A DNA stretch of 54,272 nt from Pseudomonadota bacterium (GTDB lineage: Bacteria; Desulfobacterota; Desulfovibrionia; Desulfovibrionales; Desulfovibrionaceae): contig JAEYTO010000031.1 of the NCBI GenBank assembly GCA_023433925.1, forward strand, positions 1-54,272, read 5' to 3'. This document shows positions 7,937 to 15,778 of the stretch, one piece after another. The notes below the pieces were generated by a model. That model made no database searches and had not been told where the DNA came from. It worked only from the letters and a program-made list of their open reading frames with translations. Within the stretch, counting starts at the first letter, position 1. Every line of letters starts with the position of its first letter. The position numbers were made by a program, and so were the translations under genes.

Positions 7937-9031
7937 GTGGCGCGCATCGCCGTGTACGCGCTGACCCGCGCGGGCGCCCGGCTCGGCCGGCGGCTTGCCG
8001 CGGCGCTGGGCGGCGAGCTGCACCTGCCCGGACGTCTGGGACCCGGACCCGGCGAGCCGGGCTTCACGTCGCTGCCGGCCCGCGTGGCCGAGACCTTCGA
8101 AACCCACCGGGGCCACGTGTTCATCTGCGCGGCCGGCATCGCCGTGCGCGCCATCGCGCCGCGCCTCGTGTCCAAGGACAAGGACCCGGCGGTGGTCGTG
8201 CTGGACGAGGCGGGCCGCTTCGCCATAAGCCTGCTCTCGGGCCACCTGGGCGGAGCCAACGATCTGACCCTGGCCGTGGCCGAGGCCGTCGGCGCCACGC
8301 CGGTCATCACCACGGCCACGGACACGGCCGGGCTGCCCGCCGTGGACGTGCTAGCCCGCCGGAGCGGGCTGGCCGTGGCCGACGTCTCCAGGATCAAGCA
8401 CGTGAGCGCGTCGCTTCTGGACGGCCGCGCGGTGGCTCTGTTCGACCCCGAGGAGCGCCTTGGCGCGCGCGACGACCCGGCCCTGGCCGCGCACTTCGAG
8501 CACGTGGCCGACCCGGCCCTGCTCGATCCGGAGCAGCCCTCGGTCTGGGTGCATTGGAAACGGCCGCCGCGCGGCCTGGCTCAAGGCAAGCTCCTGGCCC
8601 TGCACCCGCGCGTGCTCGCGGCAGGCGTCGGCTGCCGCCGGGGCGCATCGGCCGACGAGATCCTGACGGCCCTGCGCGCGGCCATGGGGCGGCGCGGGCT
8701 GTCCATGGACAGCCTGGCCTGCCTGGCGAGCATCGAGCTCAAGGCGAGCGAGCCGGGCCTCGCGGCGGCGGCGGCCGAATTGGGCCTGGCGCTCGTGACC
8801 TTTCCGGCCGCCGACTTGGACAGGGTGCAAGCGCCCAACCCGTCGGCGCGGGTCAAGGCCGAGGTGGGCACGGCCAGCGTGGCCGAGGCCGCGGCCCTGC
8901 TGGCCGCCGGCGGAGCCCGGCACGGCCGGCTCCTGGCCCCAAAGGAAAAGCACGGCAACGTCACCGTGGCCGTGGCCCTGAGCCGCGCGCCCCTGGACAT
9001 CGACTCAAGAGAGAAGACATGGCGAGACTGA
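7937..9031 (+). CDS. cbiG: Cobalt-precorrin-5A hydrolase
   Basis: 364 aa, GTG start 2 nt after the CNNM stop with GGGGAA upstream. CbiG opens the delta-lactone of cobalt-precorrin-5A, releasing acetaldehyde, in the anaerobic (early cobalt) cobalamin route. The N-terminal domain has HVFICAAGIAVRAIAPRL, the central part LLSGHLGGANDLT, and the C-terminal domain AAGVGCRRGASADEI and VKAEVGTASVAEAAAL, all typical of CbiG. The end overlaps the start of cobJ by 13 nt. This pathway fits a strict anaerobe. Strongly GC-skewed codon use makes shadow frames look long, but the CbiG frame is unambiguous. Confidence 0.93.
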   Translation: MARIAVYALTRAGARLGRRLAAALGGELHLPGRLGPGPGEPGFTSLPARVAETFETHRGHVFICAAGIAVRAIAPRLVSKDKDPAVVVLDEAGRFAISLLSGHLGGANDLTLAVAEAVGATPVITTATDTAGLPAVDVLARRSGLAVADVSRIKHVSASLLDGRAVALFDPEERLGARDDPALAAHFEHVADPALLDPEQPSVWVHWKRPPRGLAQGKLLALHPRVLAAGVGCRRGASADEILTALRAAMGRRGLSMDSLACLASIELKASEPGLAAAAAELGLALVTFPAADLDRVQAPNPSARVKAEVGTASVAEAAALLAAGGARHGRLLAPKEKHGNVTVAVALSRAPLDIDSREKTWRD

Positions 9032-9792
9032 CAGTCATCGGGCTCGGCCCGGGCGACGCCGCGCTCCTGGCGCCCATGGCCAGGCAGGCCCTGGCGGACG
9101 CGCGGGTCGTGGCCGGCTACGGCACGTACCTGGATCTCGTGGCGCCGGAGCTGCTAGCCGGCAAGGATATCGTCGAGAGCGGCATGATGCGCGAGATGGA
9201 GCGTGTCCAGGCGGCCCTGGACGCCGCGCGCTCCGGCAAGGACACGGTGCTCGTCTCCTCGGGCGATGCGGGCGTGTACGGCATGGCCGGCTTGGCCCTG
9301 GAGCTGGCCCATGAACGCGGCGCGCTCGACGACGTGGACATCGCCGTGGTGCCGGGCATACCGGCCCTGTGCGCGGCCGCCGCGCTCCTGGGCGCGCCGC
9401 TCATGCACGACTTCGCGGCCGTGAGCCTGTCCGACCTGCTGACGCCCTGGGAAACCATCGAGCGCCGTGTGGAGCTGGCCGCGCGGGCCGACTTCGTCCT
9501 GGCGCTCTACAACCCGCGCTCCAAGCGGCGCGACTGGCAGCTCACGCGCGCCCTGGAGCTCGTGCGCCGCCATCGCGGCCCGGACACGCCCGTGGGCCAT
9601 GTGCGCAACGGCTTCCGGGAAGGCCAGTTGGTCGAGATCCTCACGCTTGGCGGCATGGATGCTGCATCGCTCGGACGTGTGGACATGCTGTCCCTGCTGG
9701 TCGTCGGCAACGGCGCGACGCGCATCGTATCCGCCAAAGGCGGGCTCCGCATGCTCACGCCGCGGGGGTATATGGATAAGTACGGCAAATAA
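9019..9792 (+). CDS. cobJ: Precorrin-3B / cobalt-precorrin-3 C17-methyltransferase
   Basis: 257 aa. It uses S-adenosylmethionine to methylate C17 of the corrin precursor and contract the ring. The N-terminal VIGLGPGDAALLAPMA, the middle VSSGDAGVYGMAG and VPGIPALCAAAALLGAPL, and ALYNPRSKRRDWQL are the conserved blocks of the CobJ/CbiH methyltransferase family (tetrapyrrole methylase fold). The ATG at 9019 overlaps the cbiG end and is preceded by AGAGAAG. In the anaerobic pathway the gene is also called cbiH; cobJ follows the usual annotation. It lies upstream of the cytochrome c3 gene, which seems to have its own promoter. Confidence 0.94.
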   Translation: MARLTVIGLGPGDAALLAPMARQALADARVVAGYGTYLDLVAPELLAGKDIVESGMMREMERVQAALDAARSGKDTVLVSSGDAGVYGMAGLALELAHERGALDDVDIAVVPGIPALCAAAALLGAPLMHDFAAVSLSDLLTPWETIERRVELAARADFVLALYNPRSKRRDWQLTRALELVRRHRGPDTPVGHVRNGFREGQLVEILTLGGMDAASLGRVDMLSLLVVGNGATRIVSAKGGLRMLTPRGYMDKYGK

Positions 9793-9845
9793 TGCTAGAC
9801 GCCCTGTTGTCACGGGCGTAATCGTCCGAGATGGGGAGCCTCGCC

Positions 9846-9875
9846 TTGACAAAGGCCGAGAACCTTCCCTATGCG
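9846..9875 (+). promoter_or_regulatory. Candidate sigma-70 promoter of cytochrome c3 gene
   Basis: TTGACA (9846-9851, perfect -35) is followed after 18 bp by TATGCG (9870-9875). It lies ~60 bp before the gene's ribosome site AAGGAGG (9920-9926). The -10 element is weak; the call rests on the -35 match and position. Confidence 0.45.
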
Positions 9876-9936
9876 GTGCAGGTGGAGAATGTGGTATTGC
9901 AAGGCCTAGTTAATGAGGTAAGGAGGTAGTTCCAGG

Positions 9937-10359
9937 ATGAAGAAGCTCTTCAGCATGCTCGTCGCCGCAGCCCTGCTCGGCGCCATGGCCGTCGCCGCCC
10001 AGGCCGTGCCCCAGATCCCCGACGACGTCGTCATCGACCATCTCAAGAACCCGAACGACAAGCTGGAGTACAAGGTTGCCTTCTCGCACAAGAAGCACGC
10101 ATCCCTCGGCACCGATGCGGCCGCCTGCCAGAAGTGCCATCACAAGTGGGATGGCAAGGGCGACGTCGGCGGTTGCGCCGACGCTGGCTGCCATGCCGAT
10201 TTCACCAGCTTCAAGGCCACCGAGAAGGATCCCAAGTTCCTCATGACCGCTTTCCACTCCAACAACCCCATGAGCTGCCAGGGTTGCCACAAGGCGATGA
10301 AGAAGGCCCAGCAGAAGACCGGCCCCACGGCCTGCGCGCAGTGCCACGGCAAGAAGTAG
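9937..10359 (+). CDS. cycA: Periplasmic tetraheme cytochrome c3
   Basis: 140 aa precursor. The signal peptide runs MKKLFSMLVAAALLGAMAVA with likely cleavage after AQA (residue 23), giving a mature protein of about 117 aa. Four heme-binding motifs are present: CQKCH, CADAGCH (the CX4CH form typical of cytochrome c3), CQGCH and CAQCH. Extra histidines (FSHKKHAS, FHSNNP) supply distal ligands for bis-His hemes. In sulfate reducers this type I cytochrome takes electrons from periplasmic hydrogenases and formate dehydrogenases and passes them to membrane complexes. A strong ribosome site (AAGGAGG) and a terminator on the far side suggest a single highly expressed unit. Confidence 0.96.
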   Translation: MKKLFSMLVAAALLGAMAVAAQAVPQIPDDVVIDHLKNPNDKLEYKVAFSHKKHASLGTDAAACQKCHHKWDGKGDVGGCADAGCHADFTSFKATEKDPKFLMTAFHSNNPMSCQGCHKAMKKAQQKTGPTACAQCHGKK

Positions 10360-10374
10360 ACGAAGCGAGCATCC

Positions 10375-10398
10375 GGGGCCGCCCATGCGGCCCCTTTT
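10375..10398 (+). terminator. Rho-independent terminator of cytochrome c3 gene
   Basis: GGGGCCGC (10375-10382) pairs with GCGGCCCC (10387-10394) around CCAT and is followed by TTTT. It begins 15 bp after the cycA stop. Confidence 0.85.
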
Positions 10399-10535
10399 CA
10401 TCCCAAGGACTTTCATTTCATTGACGCTCGCCGCCGGGAGGGGCAGCCGGCCCAAGTCCCGGCATGCCGCCGGATATCGTGGATGCCGGCGAGCGGCGAG
10501 CGCCAACCGAGCCTTTGCGCACAAGGAGCGTCATC

Positions 10536-13193
10536 ATGGGCCTGACCACGCGCGGCAGCCGTCCCGACGATAGCATCATCGAACTCATGGATGTCGTGGA
10601 GGAGGACTCCTCCCGTGGCGCTCGTGGCGGACGGAACCCGAGGGCCGCGGGCGATGCCGAGGCCCTGATCCTGGAGGACGTGGTCGAGGAGCCCGTGGCC
10701 GACGACACCCTGGAGCTGACGGATGCCCTGGACGAGGACGGGCGCATGGACGGCGAGGGCATCCTGGAGCTCACCGAGGCGCTCGATGACGGCGAGGACC
10801 TGGCCGACGAGCCCAGGTCCCTGGCCAGCGCCGAGGACATCTTGGCCGCTGGCAGGGAGCACGGGGACGAGGAGATCGACCTAGCCGAGCTCGACGACCT
10901 GCTCAAGGACATCGAGGCCGAAGAGGACCAGGTCGCCAGCCAGACGCTGAACGCCCTGTCCGGCAAGGGCAGCCAGGAGGAGATCGACCTCGCGGACATC
11001 GATTTGCTCCTGCGCGAGCTGGAGGAGGACGGCGGAAACGCCGAGGCCGACCTCATCCCGGCCGGCCTGGAGGCCGACTCCGAGTCCGGCGTGGAGCCAG
11101 GCGCGGCCACGGTCGAGTATATCCTGTCCGGCCTGGACGACCAGATGGACGTCCCGCCGCCCACCGAGCTGCCCACCATGAAGATCGCCGTGCAGCCCGA
11201 GGATCTGAGCGACGAGGAGCTCGACAGGATGGGCGGGCTGCGCGAGGACGGCGAGCTGGGCCAGCTTCTGGCCGACGACGCGGAGCCGGCCGCCCCTGCC
11301 GACGAGGAAGTCCTGGAGCTCTCCGAAGCGGTGGAGCCCGGGGCCGATGCGGCCGAATCCGTTGCTGACGAATCCTTCACGGCCGAGGCGGACGGACCGG
11401 CGATCGATCTGCCCGCGGCCGTCCCTGACTTCACCAGGAGCCCGATGCCCGAGATTCCCGTGGGCCTGGCCGACTGGGACGAATCCGAGGTCAACCTGGA
11501 GGCCGCCACGGTCTTCGCCGCCGGATATTCCCCCAAGGACATGCAGCGCGAGCCGGACGAGGCGACCCAGACCGCCCGGGCGCCCAGGCCCATGGAGCCG
11601 GCCGAGCCGAGGGAATCCGCGCCCCAGGTTCCGGATCAGCGTCTGTCCTGGCGCATCGAGGCGCTGGAGACGCTGCTCAAGGACGAGCTGGCCAATCTGC
11701 GCACCCTCGGCGACCGCATGGCCGACGTGGAGACCTTCGTTCTGGGCACTCCCAGGCCCGAGGAGTGGACCGAGCTCATGGAGGCCGTCTCGGCCCTGCG
11801 CTCCGCGCCGTCCGCTCCGCCCGCGCCGTCCGTGGACCCGCAAGAGATTTCCGACCTGCGCGGCCGCCTCGACGCCCTGGAGTCAGCCCATGCGGCGGCT
11901 GCTCCGGCGCCATCCGTGGACCCGCGGGAGTTCGCGGCCCTGCGCGAGCAAGTGAGCGTGCTGGAAGCCTCGATGCGCGAGACTCCGTCCGAGCCCGAAG
12001 GCGCCAATAATCTCGTTGATCGCCTCAAGGAGCTGGAAGAGCGCGCCGGTCAGGTCAGCCTGGCGGACGTGGAGGCACTGCGAGAGGCCATCTGGAAGCT
12101 GGAGCAGCGACTGGGCGCGCAGCCCGCGCCGGACCTGGGCGGCATCGAAAGCCGCCTGGACATCCTGGAAGCGCGTCTCGCGGGCTTGGGCGAGGAGCCT
12201 CTGGCCTCGCTCTCGCGGCGAGTGGAAGGCCTGGAGTCCGGCCTGCTGCGCACGCCGACTCTCACGGACCTGGCGGCGCTGGATGAGCGCACCAAGACCC
12301 TTGAGCGCCGTCCCGCTCCCGACGCGGCCGAGCTGGATAACCTGCGCCAGCGGATCGCCGGCCTTCAGGACGGCCTAGCCTCGGCCACGGCCACGTCCAC
12401 GGGCTTGGCCGCCCTGGAGGAGCGCGTCGCGGCGCTCGCTTCGCGCACGGCCGCGAATACGGCCGCCGACGCACAGGAGCTGACCAACCGCCTGGACGAG
12501 CTGTCCGTATTCCTCAAGGACCAGAACTCGAACCTGGCGGCCCAGGGCGAGCGCATCGCCACCCTGGAGGCCGCCGGCAAGGCCGCTCAGGACATCGCCG
12601 AGCGCATGCAGGCCCTGACCGGCCTGGAAGGCCGCTTGGCAAGCCTGGAGTCCAAGCTCGCCGGCCAGCCCGCCATGCCGCCCATGGCCGAACTCGTCAC
12701 GGATATCGCGGATCGGGTGGAGGACAAGGTTTTCGACCGCCTGGAGATCGTCCTCTCGGGCCGCACGATCGACTACATCGACCGCCTGGAGAACTCCCTG
12801 CCCGAGCAGATCGAGGCCATTCTGGCCAAGCGCCCGGCCCCGGCTCCCCAAGCTCCCCAAGCTCCCGTGGACGAGGCCGCCCTGGCCGCGCGCCTGGAGC
12901 GGCAGATGGCCGCCAGGGTCGAGCAGCTCCTGTCCGCCCGCATGCAGACCATGGCCCTGGAGCTGGAAGCCGCGCTGGCCGGACGGCTTGAGGCTCCGCT
13001 GGCCGAGCGCGTGGAGTCCGCCCTGGCCGAGCGCTTCGGCTCGGACCTGCGCGAAAAGCTCGACGAGTTCCTGGAGGAGACCGTCATGGGCTCCCTGCAC
13101 ACCGAACTTCTGAGCGAGCTTCGGCGCGAAATGCCTCTGGCCGCGGCCAAGATCATCCGCGAGGAGATCGAGGCCCTCAAGAAGAACAAGTAG
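10536..13193 (+). CDS. Large acidic coiled-coil protein with PopZ-like C-terminal tail
   Basis: 885 aa, soluble, no signal peptide. Residues ~1-370 are very acidic and contain short repeats of one theme (IIELMDVVEED, TLELTDALDED, ILELTEALDDG, EIDLADIDLLLRELEED). Residues ~370-800 are long alanine/glutamate/leucine coiled coil with repeated LExRL-type heptads. The last ~45 residues (ELLSELRREMPLAAAKIIRE then EIEALKK) resemble the short C-terminal oligomerisation motif of PopZ/DUF2497 proteins. The start ATG at 10536 is preceded by AAGGAGCG; the frame is open further upstream but lacks a ribosome site there. I do not know its function. A scaffold or polar organiser is an inference from the tail and the coiled coil. 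Confidence 0.8.
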   Translation: MGLTTRGSRPDDSIIELMDVVEEDSSRGARGGRNPRAAGDAEALILEDVVEEPVADDTLELTDALDEDGRMDGEGILELTEALDDGEDLADEPRSLASAEDILAAGREHGDEEIDLAELDDLLKDIEAEEDQVASQTLNALSGKGSQEEIDLADIDLLLRELEEDGGNAEADLIPAGLEADSESGVEPGAATVEYILSGLDDQMDVPPPTELPTMKIAVQPEDLSDEELDRMGGLREDGELGQLLADDAEPAAPADEEVLELSEAVEPGADAAESVADESFTAEADGPAIDLPAAVPDFTRSPMPEIPVGLADWDESEVNLEAATVFAAGYSPKDMQREPDEATQTARAPRPMEPAEPRESAPQVPDQRLSWRIEALETLLKDELANLRTLGDRMADVETFVLGTPRPEEWTELMEAVSALRSAPSAPPAPSVDPQEISDLRGRLDALESAHAAAAPAPSVDPREFAALREQVSVLEASMRETPSEPEGANNLVDRLKELEERAGQVSLADVEALREAIWKLEQRLGAQPAPDLGGIESRLDILEARLAGLGEEPLASLSRRVEGLESGLLRTPTLTDLAALDERTKTLERRPAPDAAELDNLRQRIAGLQDGLASATATSTGLAALEERVAALASRTAANTAADAQELTNRLDELSVFLKDQNSNLAAQGERIATLEAAGKAAQDIAERMQALTGLEGRLASLESKLAGQPAMPPMAELVTDIADRVEDKVFDRLEIVLSGRTIDYIDRLENSLPEQIEAILAKRPAPAPQAPQAPVDEAALAARLERQMAARVEQLLSARMQTMALELEAALAGRLEAPLAERVESALAERFGSDLREKLDEFLEETVMGSLHTELLSELRREMPLAAAKIIREEIEALKKNK

Positions 13194-13228
13194 CTTCGGG
13201 CAGCCGCTGCCTGGTCAAGGACTTATCA

Positions 13229-13255
13229 GGGGCATGGCCAGGCCATGCCCCTTTT
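13229..13255 (+). terminator. Terminator after coiled-coil gene
   Basis: GGGGCATGGCC (13229-13239) and its exact complement (13241-13251) followed by TTTT, 35 bp after the stop codon at 13193. The rest of the gene-free stretch 13256-13568 holds GC-rich sequence with a cccgggcgggtttt motif near 13411-13424 and repeat copy A. Confidence 0.85.
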
Positions 13256-13430
13256 CATTCCCGGCTCCCGGAAGCCGTGGGCCGCCCGACGGTCCCCCTC
13301 GACGCCCGCCGCTCGAAGTGCTACAGGCCGCAAAAAAAGAGGGCGTGGCGTTTCGCGTTTCGTCTCCTTTCCCGCCCGGTCCTTGTCCGCGTCGGTCAGG
13401 GCCGTTTCCCCCGGGCGGGTTTTCCTTGAA

Positions 13431-13553
13431 GCAGATTGCTCGGGACGCTCGCTCCGGCGTTGACGGCGCAAGCGGATTGCGCCTACGCCCACGCGGCGGC
13501 AAGCCATGCCGAGGCATGGCCTGCAGAGCATTTTCAAAGGCAAAATGCCCTAA
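13431..13553 (+). repeat. ~120-bp structured repeat, copy A
   Basis: It shares most bases with copies B (14508-14632) and C (20926-21046), all in the same orientation. The core has three hairpins in a row: GGCGCAA/TTGCGCC, GCAAGCCATGC-type (one mismatch in this copy), and GCATTTT/AAAATGC. It sits just before the small gene at 13575. Confidence 0.85.
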
Positions 13554-13574
13554 TTCTCCAAGCCGGAGGTGCAG

Positions 13575-13754
13575 GTGGACAAGCTCAAGGCCCAGGCGCT
13601 CCAGGTGGCCAAGGAGATCATGGTCAAGTTCATCGAGAGCGGCCGCATCTCCCCGGCCAACTTCGCGGACTATTTCAAGCCCATCTACACCGAGGTGCTG
13701 CGGACGATCTCCGAGCCGACGCCCGGCGAGGGCCAGGAGCAGCGTAAGCCGTGA
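13575..13754 (+). CDS. Small conserved-looking hypothetical protein coupled to menG
   Basis: 59 aa with a GTG start at 13575, preceded by GGAGG (13565-13569) at a normal distance; a GTG at 13569 lies inside that site. The sequence (MDKLKAQALQVAKEIMVKFI...) is one amphipathic helical segment followed by NFADYFKPIYTEVLRTI, ending in a charged tail. No domain is recognised. The stop overlaps the GTG start of the methyltransferase gene by 4 nt, so the two are translationally coupled. It is likely a real gene because of the ribosome site, the coupling and normal amino-acid composition. Confidence 0.65.
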   Translation: MDKLKAQALQVAKEIMVKFIESGRISPANFADYFKPIYTEVLRTISEPTPGEGQEQRKP

Positions 13755-14494
13755 GCCATATTCCGGCGCGGCCATACGGCGCGGGCGGTTCGGCCGACGA
13801 GCACGGCCGGCGCGTGGCCTCCATGTTCGGCCGCATCGCTGATTGGTACGATTTCCTCAACCACGCCCTGAGCCTGGGCCAGGACATCTACTGGCGCTAT
13901 CGCCTCGTACGCACCCTGCGCCTGCCCGCGGGCGGCACGGTCCTCGACCTGGCCGCCGGGACCATGGACGTGACGCTCGAAATCCTGCGCCAGCACAAGG
14001 ACGCGCGCGTGCTGGCCATGGACTTCGCCGAGCCCATGCTGCGCCGGGGACAGCGCAAGGCGAACTCCTCGTCGCGCGGCCGATCCACGCAGCCCGTGCT
14101 CGCCGACGGCCGGCACCTGCCCCTGCCCGAAGCGAGCATCGACGCCGCGACCATCTCCTTCGGCATCCGCAACATCGTGCCGCGCTCCGCGGCCTTCACC
14201 GAGATCCACCGGGCCCTCAAGCCCGGCGGCCGGCTGTGCGTGCTCGAATTCGGCTCGGGCCAGAGCCGCATCTGGAAGGGGATCTACAACTTCTACCTGG
14301 ACAAGATCCTGCCCACGGCGGGCAACCTGATCTCGGGCGACCGCAACGCCTACGCCTACCTGGCCCAGACCATCCGGGACTTCCCGCCGGCCCGCGAGCT
14401 TGCCGCCGAGATGCGCGCCGCGGGTTTCGCCCAGGTCTACTGGCAGCCGCTCCTGTCGGGCATCGTCTACCTGCACGTGGCCCAGAAGGCCTGA
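13751..14494 (+). CDS. ubiE: Demethylmenaquinone methyltransferase (UbiE/MenG)
   Basis: 247 aa, GTG start at 13751. It transfers the last methyl group to demethylmenaquinone using S-adenosylmethionine. Motifs of the UbiE family: FGRIADWYDFLNHALSLGQD, the SAM-binding VLDLAAGTMDVTLEIL, ISFGIRNI, FTEIHRALKPGGRLCVLEF and FNFYLDKILP-like YNFYLDKILPTAGNLISGD. The menaquinone role is supported by mqnB and a polyprenyl diphosphate synthase 0.5 kb downstream. Translation is coupled to the small protein upstream. The residue AGT in motif I is slightly different from the usual GTGD but lies within the family range. Confidence 0.93.
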   Translation: MSHIPARPYGAGGSADEHGRRVASMFGRIADWYDFLNHALSLGQDIYWRYRLVRTLRLPAGGTVLDLAAGTMDVTLEILRQHKDARVLAMDFAEPMLRRGQRKANSSSRGRSTQPVLADGRHLPLPEASIDAATISFGIRNIVPRSAAFTEIHRALKPGGRLCVLEFGSGQSRIWKGIYNFYLDKILPTAGNLISGDRNAYAYLAQTIRDFPPARELAAEMRAAGFAQVYWQPLLSGIVYLHVAQKA

Positions 14495-14507
14495 CGCCGG
14501 CTTCGGA

Positions 14508-14632
14508 GCGGATTGACTTCGAGACACTTGCTCCGGCGTTGACGGCGCAAGCGGATTGCGCCTACGCCCACGTGGCGGCAAGCCATGCCGACGCATGGCT
14601 TGCGGAGCATTTTTCAAAATGAAAATGCCCTA
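14508..14632 (+). repeat. ~120-bp structured repeat, copy B
   Basis: Best-formed copy: hairpins GGCGCAA/TTGCGCC, an 11-bp perfect stem GCAAGCCATGC/GCATGGCTTGC with a 4-nt loop, and GCATTTT/AAAATGC. It starts 13 bp after the ubiE stop, and its other end supplies the stop codon of the DUF2065 gene on the opposite strand. Confidence 0.88.
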
Positions 14633-14827
14633 GCTCTGGGCCACGTAGACCAGCAGGAGGCCGCCGAGCATGGCGGCCAGACCCAGCCGGCGCAGGATGG
14701 ACGGCGGCCGCGCGGCGAGGAGCAACAGGTACCTGGGCATCTTCTCGGCCCACAGGAAGTAGGGCAGGCCCTCGAAGATGAAGGCCAGCCCCAGGGCTGT
14801 GACCACGTGCGTCCAGTCGATGTGCAT
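14630..14827 (-). CDS. DUF2065 family small membrane protein
   Basis: 65 aa with two membrane segments: HVVTALGLAFIFEGLPYFLW and LRRLGLAAMLGGLLLVYVAQ, joined by the short polar linker AEKMPRYLLLLAARPPSI. Length, the LAFIFEGLPYFLWAEKMPR block and the C-terminal helix match the DUF2065 (YjeT-like) inner-membrane family, whose function is not established. The start is the ATG at 14825-14827 (MHIDWTHVV). The stop codon lies at the boundary of repeat copy B. The gene is convergent with ubiE and divergent from mqnB. Confidence 0.85.
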   Translation of the reverse strand: MHIDWTHVVTALGLAFIFEGLPYFLWAEKMPRYLLLLAARPPSILRRLGLAAMLGGLLLVYVAQS

Positions 14828-15031
14828 GGCCGAAACCCTAGCCGCGGCGGTCCCGCTTGTCCATATCTCCATGTACCCGGCGCGCTTGCGGTCGGCGGGC
14901 AGGTCTGCACACGGCCCATCCGGCATCGGAAGCGTTCGCCGGCCATGGACAATCCCGGCGGTTTGGGTCAATGTGCCCCTCGCGGCTCCACGGCCGCGAA
15001 ATGCCCCGAAACATGATTCGACGGAACCGCC

Positions 15032-15778
15032 ATGGCGATCCTGCTTGCCGCGGCCACGCGCATGGAGCTTGAGGCCGCCTTGGGCTGGGCCGACCGGCCG
15101 CTCCCGACCGAGGAAGGCCGGGCGTTGCCCGTGGCTGTTCCCGGACTGCCCGACTCCCCTGGCGGCCTGCTGGCGCTGGTCACGGGCATCGGCCCGGTCA
15201 ACGCGGCATTCGGCCTGGGCCTGGCCCTGGGCCAACATGCCGTGCGCGGGGTGCTCAACCTGGGCCTGGCCGGCAGCTTCGACCTGGAGCGGCTGCCCCT
15301 GGGCAGCCTGGCGACGGCCGCGAGCGAAACCTGGCCCGAGTTCGGCCTGCGCGGCGCGGCGGGTCTGGACCCCCAAGGGCTTGGCTTCGCCCAGTTCACG
15401 ATGGCCGGGGAGCCGATTTTCGGCACTCTCGGCCTGGACCCTACCGGGGCCGCCGCGGCCATGGGCCTGCGCCTGCCGCCCGAGTGGCCCTCGGCCCAGG
15501 GGCTGACCGTGGCCGGGGTGAGCGGCTGCCCGTCCCTGGCGCGGGAACGGCGCGGCCACGCGCCCGGCGGCGCCGACATGGAGAACATGGAAGGATTCGC
15601 CCTGGCCCTGGGCTGCCTGCGGGCGGGCCTGCCCTTCCTGGAAGTCCGGGCCATTTCCAATGCAGTGGGATTGCGCCCCCCCGAGGGCTGGAACATGCCG
15701 TTGGCGCTCAAGGGTCTGGAAACCGCCGCGCGAAAGCTCTTGGCCCCCCGCGAGGGGCAGGAGGAAATGCCTTGCTAA
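15032..15778 (+). CDS. mqnB: Futalosine hydrolase
   Basis: 248 aa. It removes the base from futalosine to give dehypoxanthine futalosine in the futalosine pathway to menaquinone. The fold is that of nucleoside phosphorylases/hydrolases: VTGIGPVNAAFGLGLAL, NLGLAGSFDLERLPLGSL, and ADMENMEGFALALGCLRAGL, where the ENMEG segment carries the purine/ribose-binding glutamates, then VRAISNAVGLR. It overlaps the next gene by 7 nt. Together with the prenyl synthase and ubiE nearby, this shows that menaquinone is made by the futalosine route. Confidence 0.92.
   Translation: MAILLAAATRMELEAALGWADRPLPTEEGRALPVAVPGLPDSPGGLLALVTGIGPVNAAFGLGLALGQHAVRGVLNLGLAGSFDLERLPLGSLATAASETWPEFGLRGAAGLDPQGLGFAQFTMAGEPIFGTLGLDPTGAAAAMGLRLPPEWPSAQGLTVAGVSGCPSLARERRGHAPGGADMENMEGFALALGCLRAGLPFLEVRAISNAVGLRPPEGWNMPLALKGLETAARKLLAPREGQEEMPC

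Noticed and set aside
9799..9819. Terminator after cobJ (ACGCCC/GGGCGT)
   Set aside because: Only 6 bp of stem and no T-run behind it.
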